Source of the DNA: Pseudomonadota bacterium
GTDB taxonomy: Bacteria; Pseudomonadota; Gammaproteobacteria; Xanthomonadales; Xanthomonadaceae
Reading direction: 5' to 3'
Length of the DNA: 9,158 nucleotides
Assembly (NCBI GenBank): GCA_023399815.1
Contig: JAEWOJ010000037.1
Location: forward strand, 1-9,158
This document shows positions 1 through 8,320 of this stretch, one piece after another. Position 1 is the first letter of the stretch. Every line of letters begins with the position of its first letter. A model generated the notes under the pieces. It saw nothing but the letters and a program-made list of their open reading frames with translations. It made no database searches and was not told the origin of the DNA. The position numbers and the translations under genes are program-made.

Positions 1-1
1 G

Positions 2-172
2 CTGGGCAACGTGGGTTTCGATCCGGTGTACGGCGCGCGCCCGCTCAAGCGTGCGATCCAGCAGCAGCTGGAGAACCCGCTGGCGCAGAAGCTCCTGGCC
101 GGCGACTTCGCCAGCGGCGACACCATCAAGGTCGAAGCCGGCGGCGGTCAGTTGCGGTTCGCCAAGGACTGA
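2..172 (+). CDS. clpB: ATP-dependent disaggregase ClpB, C-terminal end (5' part outside window)
   Basis: The last 56 codons of a gene that enters from the left edge, read in the frame starting at base 2 and ending in TGA at 170-172. The peptide contains GFDPVYGARPLKRAIQ followed by LENPLAQKLLAGDF, which matches from memory the C-terminal small domain of the second AAA+ module of ClpB. The GARPLKR segment is the sensor-2 region, whose arginine contacts bound nucleotide. ClpB is a cytosolic hexamer that works with DnaK to extract and refold aggregated protein. ClpA and ClpC/HslU-like paralogs share the GARPLKR block, but the following LENPLAQ and the short tail are typical of ClpB. Nothing can be said about its promoter or the integrity of the rest of the gene. 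A strong hairpin follows 9 bp after the stop. Confidence 0.9.
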   Translation: MGNVGFDPVYGARPLKRAIQQQLENPLAQKLLAGDFASGDTIKVEAGGGQLRFAKD

Positions 173-181
173 GCATCGACA

Positions 182-208
182 CGGACGCCCCGCAGCGCGG
201 GGCGTCCG
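182..208 (+). terminator. Hairpin after clpB, probable terminator without U-tract
   Basis: Bases 182-193 and 197-208 form a perfect 12-bp stem, almost all G-C pairs, closed by a 3-nt AGC loop, starting 9 bp after the clpB stop. It is not followed by a run of T (the next bases are CTCATG), so it is not a canonical intrinsic terminator. It may stop transcription weakly or protect the 3' end of the clpB mRNA. Position and stem quality support a 3'-end role; termination itself is inferred. Confidence 0.6.
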
Positions 209-323
209 CTCATGCGCCGCGGTTATCGGCTCATCGCCACCGGGCAGCAGTAACCGCTGCAACCGCTGCGCGTGACGGAGGCGGGCTCGGCTATGGTCAT
301 GGGCCCTCCCCGCGAGCCCGGCC

Positions 324-1610
324 ATGTCCGCACCGAACTGGAAGCCCGAAACCATCGCCGTGCATGGCGGCTATCGTCCCGACCCGACCACCCGCGCGGT
401 GGCGGTGCCGATCTACCAGACGGTGGCCTATGCCTTCGACGATACCCAGCATGGCGCCGACCTGTTCGACCTGAAGGTGCAGGGCAACATCTACACCCGC
501 ATCATGAACCCCACCACCGACGTGCTGGAACAGCGCATCGCCGCGCTGGAAGGCGGCATCGGCGCGCTCGCGCTGGCGTCGGGGCAGGCGGCGGTGACCT
601 ATGCGATCCAGACCATCGCCGAGGCCGGCGACAATATCCTGGCCTCCAGCGCGCTGTATGGCGGTACCTACAACCTGTTCGCGCACACGCTGCCGCAGTT
701 CGGCATCGAGACCCGCTTTGCCGACTACCGCGATCCGCAGGCGTTCGCGTCGCTGATCGACGAGCGCACCAAGGCGGTGTTCGTCGAATCCATCGGCAAC
801 CCGCGCGGCAACATCACCGACATCGAGGCCATCGCCGCGATCGCGCACGCGCATGGCGTGCCGGTGATCGTCGACAACACCGTGGCCACGCCCTACCTGC
901 TGCGTCCGTTCGATTTCGGCGCCGACATCGTGGTGCATTCGCTGACCAAGTACCTCGGCGGCCATGGCACCAGCCTGGGCGGGGCGATCGTCGATTCCGG
1001 GCGCTTCCCGTGGGCCGAGCACAAGCAGCGCTTCCCGCGCCTCAACACGCCCGACGTGAGCTACCACGGCGTGGTCTATACCGAGGCGCTGGGGCCGGCG
1101 GCCTACATCGGCCGCGCACGGGTGGTGCCGCTGCGCAACACCGGCGCGGCGATCTCGCCGTTCAACGCGTTCCAGATCCTGCAGGGCATCGAGACGCTGG
1201 CGCTGCGCATGGACCGGATCAACAGCAACACGTTGGCCGTGGCGCAGTACCTGCAGCGGCACCCGAAGGTGGCATGGGTGAACTACGCGGCGCTGCCGGA
1301 CCATCCCGAGCACGCGCTGGTGCGCAGGTACCTGCGCGGGCAGGGCTCGGGCGTGCTGACCTTCGGCCTGCCCGGCGGGCGCGAGGCCGGCGCGCGCTTC
1401 CTCGATGCGCTGCAGCTGTTCACCCGGCTGGTGAACCTGGGCGACGCCAAGTCGCTGGCCACGCACCCGGCTTCGACCACCCATCGCCAGCTCGACACGG
1501 ACGAACTGGAGAAGGCCGGGGTGACGCTGGATACGGTGCGGTTGTCGGTCGGCATCGAGCACATCGACGATCTGCTGGCCGACCTGGAGCAGGCGCTGGT
1601 GCAGGCTTGA
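324..1610 (+). CDS. metY: O-acetylhomoserine sulfhydrylase (aminocarboxypropyltransferase), MetY type
   Basis: A 428-residue PLP enzyme of the Cys/Met metabolism family. It is predicted to join sulfide to O-acetylhomoserine, giving homocysteine and acetate, a cytosolic step in direct-sulfhydrylation methionine synthesis. Visible landmarks are the N-terminal IAVHGGYRPDPTTRAVAVPIY-type block (residues 11-31), the cofactor phosphate-binding YTRIMNPT region (57-64), the ASGQAA turn (85-90), VDNTVATPY around residues 183-191 with the pyridine-contacting Asp184, and SLTKYLGGHG (206-215) with Lys209 as the Schiff-base lysine. The length and the long form (over 420 residues) fit MetY better than the shorter MetB or MetZ (about 380-400 residues), though substrate choice (acetyl or succinyl ester) cannot be proven by reading. 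ATG at 324 is the natural start because the family block begins 11 residues later; no strong Shine-Dalgarno sequence precedes it. It stands alone, between clpB and a repeat-filled gap. Confidence 0.88.
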   Translation: MSAPNWKPETIAVHGGYRPDPTTRAVAVPIYQTVAYAFDDTQHGADLFDLKVQGNIYTRIMNPTTDVLEQRIAALEGGIGALALASGQAAVTYAIQTIAEAGDNILASSALYGGTYNLFAHTLPQFGIETRFADYRDPQAFASLIDERTKAVFVESIGNPRGNITDIEAIAAIAHAHGVPVIVDNTVATPYLLRPFDFGADIVVHSLTKYLGGHGTSLGGAIVDSGRFPWAEHKQRFPRLNTPDVSYHGVVYTEALGPAAYIGRARVVPLRNTGAAISPFNAFQILQGIETLALRMDRINSNTLAVAQYLQRHPKVAWVNYAALPDHPEHALVRRYLRGQGSGVLTFGLPGGREAGARFLDALQLFTRLVNLGDAKSLATHPASTTHRQLDTDELEKAGVTLDTVRLSVGIEHIDDLLADLEQALVQA

Positions 1611-1626
1611 GATTGCGCGGAGTCTG

Positions 1627-1807
1627 CCCTCACCCCAACCCCTCTCCCGCAGGGAGGAGAGGAGCCAGTGCATTGCCAGTCGACACGATCCGAGCCCCTC
1701 TCCCTTTGGGGCGAGAAGGCACGGCTTGCGCGCCACTGGCGCGCGTGCCTTGGAGCGCCCACGCCACTGGCGTGGGCCGGGGCGCGGAGCGGGGGTTGGG
1801 GTGAGGG
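1627..1807. repeat. Hairpin-rich intergenic repeat bounded by 16-bp perfect inverted repeats
   Basis: This element fills most of the gap between the convergent metY and oxidoreductase genes. CCCTCACCCCAACCCC at 1627-1642 is the exact reverse complement of 1792-1807. Inside are a CCTCTCC/GGAGAGG stem (1641-1647 with 1656-1662), a GCGCGCC-ACT-GGCGCGC hairpin (1728-1744) enclosed by AAGGCACG/CGTGCCTT (1716-1723 with 1744-1751, sharing one base), and GCCCACGCC-ACT-GGCGTGGGC (1757-1777). The two GCCACTGGC hairpins have the same ACT loop. It has no coding content of its own. From memory such CCCTCACCCC-bounded palindromic sequences are common between genes in xanthomonads. It may also act as a two-way transcription stop for the converging genes. 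A related copy lies at 5428-5496. Confidence 0.7.
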
Positions 1808-1829
1808 GCCGCGCCGAAGCCGGCCAACC

Positions 1830-2480
1830 TCACCAGGCGACGGTGAAGCGCCGGCGCAGGTGCCGCGGCTGCTCCAGTTCGTCGACCACGGCCACGGCCA
1901 GGTCGGCCGGGCTGATCGTGCCGGGGCCGTCGGCGGCCATCAGCGGGGTGTCGCTGCCGGTGCGGTAATGGCCGGTGCGTTCGGTCGGGCCGCCGGCATG
2001 GAAGGCGATCGGCGGGCTGAGGAAGGTCCAGTCCAGCGCGGACTCGCCCTTCAGGTCTTCCAGCGCATCGCGCGCGGCGCGGGCGCCGTCGTGGAAGGCC
2101 GGCGGGAAATCCGGGGTGTCCACCAACTGCACGCCATCGGCGGTGTACAGGCTGCCGGCGCCGCCGACCACCAGGTAGCGCTTCACTCCGGCGGCCTTGG
2201 TACCGGCGACGATCGCGCGCGAGCCCTGCATGAAGTCGTGGTAGATGTCCGGGTTGCCCCAGCCGGCGTTGTAGGCGCTGACCACCGCGTCGTTGCCGGC
2301 TACCGCCGCCTGCACCTGCGCGGCGTCCTGCACGTCGGCCCGGACTACGTGCAGGCGCTCGCGCGGAGCGAGCTTCTCCGGGTGGCGGGCCAGCGCGGTG
2401 ACCTCGTGGCCGCGGGCCAGCAGTTCTTCGAGCAGGGCGCGGCCGACGAAGCCGGTGGCGCCGATCAGGGCGACTTTCAT
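1830..2480 (-). CDS. NAD(P)-binding atypical SDR-type oxidoreductase (NmrA/YwnB-like)
   Basis: A 216-residue Rossmann-fold protein. The N-terminus MKVALIGATGFVGRAL has the GxxGxxG dinucleotide loop at residues 7-13. ALARHPEKL (29-37) ends the second strand with Arg32, which usually favours NADP(H). RADVQD (47-52) fits the adenine-contacting position, and YLVVGGAGSLY (102-112) is a block seen in this small flavin-reductase/YwnB-like group. It lacks the classical YxxxK catalytic pair of ordinary SDRs, as atypical members do, so the substrate is unknown; roles in redox or quinone handling are only possible. The length is usual for the family. ATG at 2480 is preceded on the minus strand by AAGGAA about 5 nt upstream, a good ribosome binding site. 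It is divergent from a LysR-type regulator, which probably controls it. It ends in TGA at 1830-1832, facing metY across the repeat. Confidence 0.82.
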   Translation of the reverse strand: MKVALIGATGFVGRALLEELLARGHEVTALARHPEKLAPRERLHVVRADVQDAAQVQAAVAGNDAVVSAYNAGWGNPDIYHDFMQGSRAIVAGTKAAGVKRYLVVGGAGSLYTADGVQLVDTPDFPPAFHDGARAARDALEDLKGESALDWTFLSPPIAFHAGGPTERTGHYRTGSDTPLMAADGPGTISPADLAVAVVDELEQPRHLRRRFTVAW

Positions 2481-2498
2481 GGGGATTCCTTGCGTGGA

Positions 2499-2522
2499 CG
2501 GGAGGCCGACAGTGTCCTCCCG
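2499..2522. promoter_or_regulatory. Perfect 7-bp dyad in the divergent intergenic region
   Basis: CGGGAGG at 2499-2505 and CCTCCCG at 2516-2522 are exact reverse complements separated by 10 nt. The dyad starts 19 bp upstream of the oxidoreductase start, so it may lie in its 5' leader or over its promoter. It could be an operator or a small leader hairpin; the sequence alone does not decide. Confidence 0.35.
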
Positions 2523-2562
2523 CCCCGATGACGGCGGCAGTCTCCGGGCGCCACAATCACCT

Positions 2563-2577
2563 TGAAGCCAGGCTTCA
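2563..2577. promoter_or_regulatory. Candidate LysR-type regulator operator between divergent genes
   Basis: TGAAGCC-A-GGCTTCA is a perfect 15-bp palindrome with 7-bp arms. It lies 25 bp upstream of the LysR-family start and 83 bp upstream of the oxidoreductase start. LysR-type regulators typically bind dyads of about 15 bp in the region between themselves and a divergent target, often repressing their own gene from a site near its promoter. The arms begin with T and end with A as in the usual LysR motif, though the spacing is T-N13-A, not the commonest T-N11-A. The assignment is by position and symmetry; no family-specific consensus was tested. Confidence 0.5.
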
Positions 2578-2602
2578 CGATGCCGGCCGACAGGAGAGGG
2601 CG

Positions 2603-3508
2603 ATGGAGAATTTCAGGCGCATGGCGCTGTTCGCGCAGGTGGTGCAGCACGGATCCATGAGCGCGGCGGCGCGCGCGCTGGGCATGAGCACCTCGGCGGT
2701 CAGCCAGCAGGTGCGCGCGCTGGAACGCGAGGCCGGCGTGGCGCTGCTGCACCGTTCCACCCGGCGCCTTTCGCTGACCGACGTGGGCAGCCGCTACTAC
2801 GCCGCCTGCGCGCGCCTGCTGGATGCGGCGGGCGAGGCCGAGGCGGAACTGTCGGCCGCGCGCCACGCGCCCAGCGGCGAGCTGCGCCTGTCCGCGCCAT
2901 TGGGCATGGCCGACCACATCGGCCCGGCGCTCGGCCCGTGGCTGCGTGCCCACCCGCAGCTGCGCCTGTATCTGCATTTCGAGGATGGCTGGACCGACCT
3001 GGTGCAGGCCCGCATCGACCTGGCGCTGCGCTTCGGGCGGCTGCCGGACAGCGACTGGATGGCGCAGCGCCTGGGAACCCTGCAGCGCTGGCCATGCGCC
3101 TCGCCCGACTGGCTGCGGCTCCATGGCGAGCCGGCCGATCCGCTGCAGGTGCCGGCCAGCGAATGGCTGGGACTGATGCAGGTGCCGGGGCTGGCCTGGC
3201 GCCATCGCGGTTCCGGCGAGGAGCGGCGGGTGCCGGCGCATCCGCGTGTGGTCAGCCACAACCAGCCGGCGGTGCGGCAGCTGTGCGAATCCGGGCTGGG
3301 CGTGGCCGTGCTCACCTGCCTGGACGTGGCGCCGCTGCTGGCCGACGGCAGACTGGTGCGGCTGCTGCCGGAGTGGGACGTGCCGGCGCTGCCGGTATGG
3401 GCGGTGACGCCGCACCGGCAGACCCAGCCGGCCAAGGTGCGCGAGGCCATCGCCCTGCTGGGCGACTATCTGGGGCGCATTCCCGGCGCCATCGACGCCG
3501 CGGCCTGA
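2603..3508 (+). CDS. LysR-type transcriptional regulator (CrgA/AaeR-like group)
   Basis: A 301-residue DNA-binding regulator. MENFRRMALFAQVVQHGSMS (1-20) followed by AAARALGMSTSAVSQQVRALE (21-41) is the winged helix-turn-helix of the LysR family, and RSTRRLSLTDVG (51-62) is the usual wing/linker region. Residues from about 88 on (SGELRLSAPLGMADHIGP and so on) form the periplasmic-binding-protein-like effector domain. The RRLSLTDVG and GELRLSAP blocks are typical of the large CrgA-like subgroup, whose effectors vary widely, so the ligand is unknown. ATG at 2603 was chosen because AGGAGAGGG stands 2-10 bp upstream and because the family N-terminus begins exactly there; an in-frame ATG at 2528 would add 25 residues unlike the family. 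It is divergent from the oxidoreductase, which is its most likely target, and it may regulate itself through the 2563-2577 palindrome. Confidence 0.9.
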   Translation: MENFRRMALFAQVVQHGSMSAAARALGMSTSAVSQQVRALEREAGVALLHRSTRRLSLTDVGSRYYAACARLLDAAGEAEAELSAARHAPSGELRLSAPLGMADHIGPALGPWLRAHPQLRLYLHFEDGWTDLVQARIDLALRFGRLPDSDWMAQRLGTLQRWPCASPDWLRLHGEPADPLQVPASEWLGLMQVPGLAWRHRGSGEERRVPAHPRVVSHNQPAVRQLCESGLGVAVLTCLDVAPLLADGRLVRLLPEWDVPALPVWAVTPHRQTQPAKVREAIALLGDYLGRIPGAIDAAA

Positions 3509-3557
3509 GCGGGCGCGGCGCCGGGCGCGTCGTTACGCCGGAGCGGCGCCCGCCCGC
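3509..3557. terminator. GC-rich hairpin shared by the converging regulator and antiporter genes
   Basis: Bases 3509-3522 pair with 3545-3557: a 13-bp, all G/C stem with one bulged C, starting immediately after the regulator's TGA. The 22-nt loop includes the antiporter stop codon, and the right arm lies in the last codons of the antiporter. With 24 bp between the stop codons, one hairpin would serve both transcripts. There is no U-tract on either side, so function as a terminator is inferred from position. Confidence 0.4.
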
Positions 3558-5230
3558 ATCGCGCGATAGGGCGGGGTGGCCATCACCATCTCCGCAAGCG
3601 AGTGCGCCAGTTCGCGCTCGGCCATCACCGTGCCGTCGGCGCCGTGTTCGAGCAGGTGCTTGACCTCGGCGTCGCTGTGCGCGCGCGCCAGCAGGGTCAG
3701 GCCGGGATTGATCGCGCGCAGCTTGGCCAGCGCCTCGCCGGCTTCCAGCGGCTGCGGGATGGCGAGGATGGCGATCTTGGCGCGTTCGGGATGCGCCTCG
3801 GCCAGCACGGCGTCGGCGGCGGCGCTGCCGCGGATCGCGGCGATTCCTTCGCGGTGGGCGTGCTCGACGTGGTCGCGGTTGTCGTCGATCGCCAGCACCG
3901 GCACGCCGCGGTCGCGCAGCACCTGCGCCAGCGTGCTGCCGACGCGGCCGTAGCCGATGACGATGGCGTGGTCGTGCAGGTCCAGCGACGGGCCGGGCGG
4001 GATGTCCGGCGTCTCCTGCACGGGCAGGGTTTCCTTGTAGCGCGCCTGCCAGCGGTCGAGCAGGCCGAACACCAGCGGGTTGAGCATGATCGACACCAGC
4101 GCGCCGGCCAGCACCAGCGACTGCCCGGCGGGAGGCAGGATCTTCAGCGCCACGCCGAGGCCGGCGATGATGAAGGCGAACTCGCCGATCTGTGCCAGCG
4201 AGGCGGAAATGGTCAGCGCGGTGCTCTTGGAGTGGCCGAACAGGCGCACGATGAAGAACGCGACGGCGGACTTGCCGACCATGATGATCGCCACCGTCGC
4301 CAGCACCTGCCACGGGTGCTCGACCACGATCATCGGGTCGAACAGCATGCCGACCGAGACGAAGAACAGCACCGCGAACGCATCGCGCAGCGGCAGCGAG
4401 TCGTGCGCGGCCTTGTGGCTCAGTTCCGACTCGTTGAGCATCATGCCGGCGAAGAACGCGCCGAGCGCGAACGACACGCCGAACAGCGCGGCCGCGCCGA
4501 ACGCCACGCCCAGGGCGATGGCCAGCACCGACAGGGTGAACAGTTCGCGCGAGCCGGTGCCGGCGATGCGCTCCAGGATCCACGGGATCACCCGGCGCCC
4601 GAACACCAGCATCACCGCCACGAACAGGCCCAGCTGCACGATGGTCCAGCCGATGGAGGCCAGCACGCTGCCGACGCTGTGGTGCTGGCCCTGCGCCTCC
4701 GGCCCGAACACGCCGGCGATCACCGGCATCATCACCAGCGCCAGCACGCAGGCCAGGTCCTCGACGATCAGCCAGCCCACCGCGATCTTGCCGCGCGTGG
4801 TTTCCAGCAGGCGCCGTTCCTCCATCGCGCGCAGCAGCACCACGGTCGAGGCGGTGGCCAGCGAGAAGCCGAAGATCACGCCGTGCAGCGGCGGCCAGCC
4901 CATCAGCGAGGCCACGCCCCAGCCCAGCAGCGTCGCCACGGCGATCTGGCCGATGGCGCCGGGGATGGCGATGGCCTTCACCGCCATCAGGTCCTTGAGC
5001 GAGAAATGCAGGCCGACGCCGAACATCAGCAGCATGACGCCGATCTCGGCCAGCTGGTTGGCCAGCGTCTGGTCGGCGACGAAGCCCGGCGTGAACGGCC
5101 CGACCACGACGCCCGCGACCAGATAGCCCACCAGCGGCGACAGCCGCAGCTTGTTGGCCAGAGCGCCCATCACGAAGGCAAGGCCCAGGCCGATGGCGAG
5201 CATGTTGATCAGGGCGGTGTCATGGTGCAT
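3533..5230 (-). CDS. ybaL: YbaL-type CPA2 cation/proton antiporter with RCK domain
   Basis: A 565-residue inner-membrane protein. The first ~395 residues form a Na+/H+-exchanger fold with about a dozen hydrophobic segments; the opening is closely similar to E. coli YbaL as I remember it, including NKLRLSPLVGYLVAG (26-40), GPFTPGFVAD (44-53) and LLMFGVGLHFSLKDLMAVKAIAIPGAIGQIAVATLLG (67-103). IVEDL at 155-159 carries the membrane-embedded acidic pair expected in transport helix 5. A cytosolic TrkA-N/RCK domain follows (about 420-540), with the nucleotide-binding GYGRVG at 426-431 and an acidic DD at 449-450. The family exchanges K+ (or other monovalent cations) for protons under nucleotide control. 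The KefB/KefC glutathione-gated antiporters are relatives, but the KefC-specific regulatory features are not apparent; the exact ion is unknown. The length fits YbaL (about 558). ATG at 5230 has no strong Shine-Dalgarno sequence. TAA at 3533-3535. Confidence 0.88.
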   Translation of the reverse strand: MHHDTALINMLAIGLGLAFVMGALANKLRLSPLVGYLVAGVVVGPFTPGFVADQTLANQLAEIGVMLLMFGVGLHFSLKDLMAVKAIAIPGAIGQIAVATLLGWGVASLMGWPPLHGVIFGFSLATASTVVLLRAMEERRLLETTRGKIAVGWLIVEDLACVLALVMMPVIAGVFGPEAQGQHHSVGSVLASIGWTIVQLGLFVAVMLVFGRRVIPWILERIAGTGSRELFTLSVLAIALGVAFGAAALFGVSFALGAFFAGMMLNESELSHKAAHDSLPLRDAFAVLFFVSVGMLFDPMIVVEHPWQVLATVAIIMVGKSAVAFFIVRLFGHSKSTALTISASLAQIGEFAFIIAGLGVALKILPPAGQSLVLAGALVSIMLNPLVFGLLDRWQARYKETLPVQETPDIPPGPSLDLHDHAIVIGYGRVGSTLAQVLRDRGVPVLAIDDNRDHVEHAHREGIAAIRGSAAADAVLAEAHPERAKIAILAIPQPLEAGEALAKLRAINPGLTLLARAHSDAEVKHLLEHGADGTVMAERELAHSLAEMVMATPPYRAMRAGAAPA

Positions 5231-5261
5231 CGGGACTCGCGGAAGAAGGGGGGAGGCCTCG

Positions 5262-5267
5262 ATTCTA
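5262..5267 (-). promoter_or_regulatory. Possible -10 box for the YbaL-type antiporter gene
   Basis: On the minus strand the hexamer TAGAAT (5 of 6 matches to TATAAT) lies 31 bp upstream of the ATG, which would give a leader of roughly 25 nt. No convincing -35 element sits 16-18 bp further upstream, so this is weak support. Confidence 0.3.
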
Positions 5268-5286
5268 CGGGGGAAGTGGGGCGCTA

Positions 5287-5347
5287 CGCTGTTCCCTTCC
5301 CTTTCTTTCCTTCTCTTTCCAGGCGAGGGCAGAGCGCTGTTCCCTTC
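5287..5347. repeat. 13-bp direct repeat flanking a pyrimidine-rich tract
   Basis: CGCTGTTCCCTTC occurs exactly at 5287-5299 and again at 5335-5347, 48 bp apart. Between them is a CT-rich run on the plus strand (to about 5320). The second copy runs into the first hairpin of the intergenic repeat at 5343, so the duplication may be a by-product of repeat insertion or of local slippage. Confidence 0.5.
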
Positions 5348-5384
5348 TCCCTCCGGGAGAAGGTGCCCGCAGGGCGGATGAGGG
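5343..5384. repeat. Intergenic palindromic repeat: double hairpin plus GGATGAGGGG tail
   Basis: A 9-bp perfect stem CCTTCTCCC/GGGAGAAGG with a TCC loop (5343-5363) is followed at once by GCCC-GCA-GGGC (5365-5375) and the tail GGATGAGGGG. I remember this order of parts (GGGAGAAGGTGCCCGNAGGGCGGATGAGGG) as a very frequent intergenic motif of xanthomonads. It is noncoding and lies between the antiporter promoter side and the receptor terminator. Confidence 0.65.
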
Positions 5385-5427
5385 GCGAGCAGCGTTCGAG
5401 TGGTTCAAGCCCCATCGCCCTTGTTCG

Positions 5428-5496
5428 CCCTCACCCAACCCCGCTTCAAGCGCTTGCCCCTCCCCTTGCCCGCGAAGCGGGCAGGGGGAGGTTGGG
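5428..5496. repeat. Second intergenic palindromic repeat, related to the 1627-1807 element
   Basis: CCCTCACCCAACCCC at 5428-5442 is the same word that bounds the 1627-1807 repeat, with one C fewer. It is followed by a 15-bp stem with one G-T wobble (5459-5473 with 5477-5491, loop GAA); CCCAACC at 5434-5440 can also pair with GGTTGGG at 5490-5496. With the neighbouring double hairpin this occupies much of the 439-bp gap between the antiporter and receptor genes. I see no gene in the rest of the gap (5231-5286 and 5497-5606). Confidence 0.6.
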
Positions 5497-5606
5497 AGGG
5501 GGTGCTTCGCCTCTCGCGGACATCCAGAAGCACTCCTCCGCCTGCTGGCAGCCGACCCTCAACGCCCATCAGTTCCGGGAGCGGGACTTTCAGATTCCAT
5601 GGGAGC

Positions 5607-5641
5607 CAAAAGCCAATGCCCGGGTTTCCCCGGGCATTGGC
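5607..5641 (-). terminator. Rho-independent terminator of the TonB-dependent receptor gene
   Basis: Bases 5612-5624 and 5629-5641 form a perfect 13-bp stem with a 4-nt loop. Read on the minus strand the stem is followed by TTTTGG, giving a short U-tract. It begins 28 bp after the receptor's stop codon, exactly where an intrinsic terminator is expected. This is the clearest terminator in the window. Confidence 0.85.
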
Positions 5642-5669
5642 ATGAAGCATCCGGCGCGTCAGGCGCGGC

Positions 5670-8060
<2,391 letters not shown>

Positions 8061-8134
8061 CTGTTTGCAGCTCCGGTATGAATGGACGGCACCGGCGGGC
8101 ATCGGGGATCTGTCACGACGGGTGGTGCGGTGCG

Positions 8135-8151
8135 CCATTACGGATTAATGG
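8135..8151. promoter_or_regulatory. Perfect dyad CCATTA-N5-TAATGG at the receptor promoter
   Basis: CCATTA at 8135-8140 and TAATGG at 8146-8151 are exact reverse complements, in an AT-rich island of an otherwise GC-rich region. It overlaps the place where the -10 element of the receptor promoter should be (see the promoter entry), so a bound protein would block transcription. It does not match the Fur consensus I know. The operator role is inferred. Confidence 0.45.
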
Positions 8152-8170
8152 AATTTTTACGTGGTGTCAA
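8142..8170 (-). promoter_or_regulatory. Candidate sigma-70 promoter of the TonB-dependent receptor
   Basis: On the minus strand a perfect TTGACA (-35) reads from 8170 to 8165. Possible -10 hexamers are ATTAAT with 15-bp spacing (8149-8144) or TAATCC with 17-bp spacing (8147-8142), neither strong. Transcription would start near 8135, giving a leader of about 75 nt before the ATG at 8060. The exact -35 in the AT-rich island makes this the best candidate; the weak -10 suggests dependence on a regulator. Confidence 0.5.
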
Positions 8171-8194
8171 ATGCCTGTCGGCCCAGTTACATCG

Positions 8195-8210
8195 TTGCTT
8201 TTGAAAGCAA
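8195..8210. promoter_or_regulatory. 16-bp palindrome TTGCTTT-TG-AAAGCAA
   Basis: A perfect dyad with 7-bp arms and a 2-bp centre, 25 bp upstream of the receptor's -35 box and 159 bp upstream of the ABC-F start. Its position suits an activator site for the receptor, but no family of regulator is recognised. The remaining stretch to 8320 shows nothing I can name. Confidence 0.4.
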
Positions 8211-8320
8211 TTTCATCGGCGGCCGGCAGCCTGGCAGGGTCGGGAGAAGGAGGTTCCGCCACGGGATTCCCCTGCGGCGGAGCGTCCGTCAAGTATTCGT
8301 TAACGCTAGAATCGCGTCGC

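Noticed and set aside
252..269. Tandem 9-bp repeat AACCGCTGC upstream of metY
   Set aside because: Only two copies, in a GC-rich spacer, with no dyad or promoter around it; probably chance or slippage.
297..1736. A 479-codon open frame on the minus strand opposite metY
   Set aside because: It begins inside the intergenic repeat, has no recognisable fold, and is antisense to a complete PLP enzyme with its catalytic lysine.
1630..2556. A 308-codon minus-strand frame and an 864-bp plus-strand frame over the oxidoreductase
   Set aside because: Both run through the hairpin repeat and read as Arg/Pro/Gly- or Gly/Ala/Val-rich sequence without motifs, while the third frame gives a clean Rossmann protein with a ribosome binding site.
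2528..2602. A 25-residue N-terminal extension of the LysR-type regulator
   Set aside because: It would translate through the candidate operator, and the family N-terminus starts exactly at the ATG at 2603, which has AGGAGAGGG just upstream.
8061..8138. A 26-residue N-terminal extension of the TonB-dependent receptor from an upstream ATG
   Set aside because: The extra residues are charged and would precede an otherwise standard signal peptide; the ATG at 8060 has a GGAG-type ribosome binding site.
8307..8312. TAGAAT as an alternative -10 box for the ABC-F gene
   Set aside because: No -35 element at a suitable distance, and the TTGTCT-16-TATAAC pair downstream is better matched and placed.
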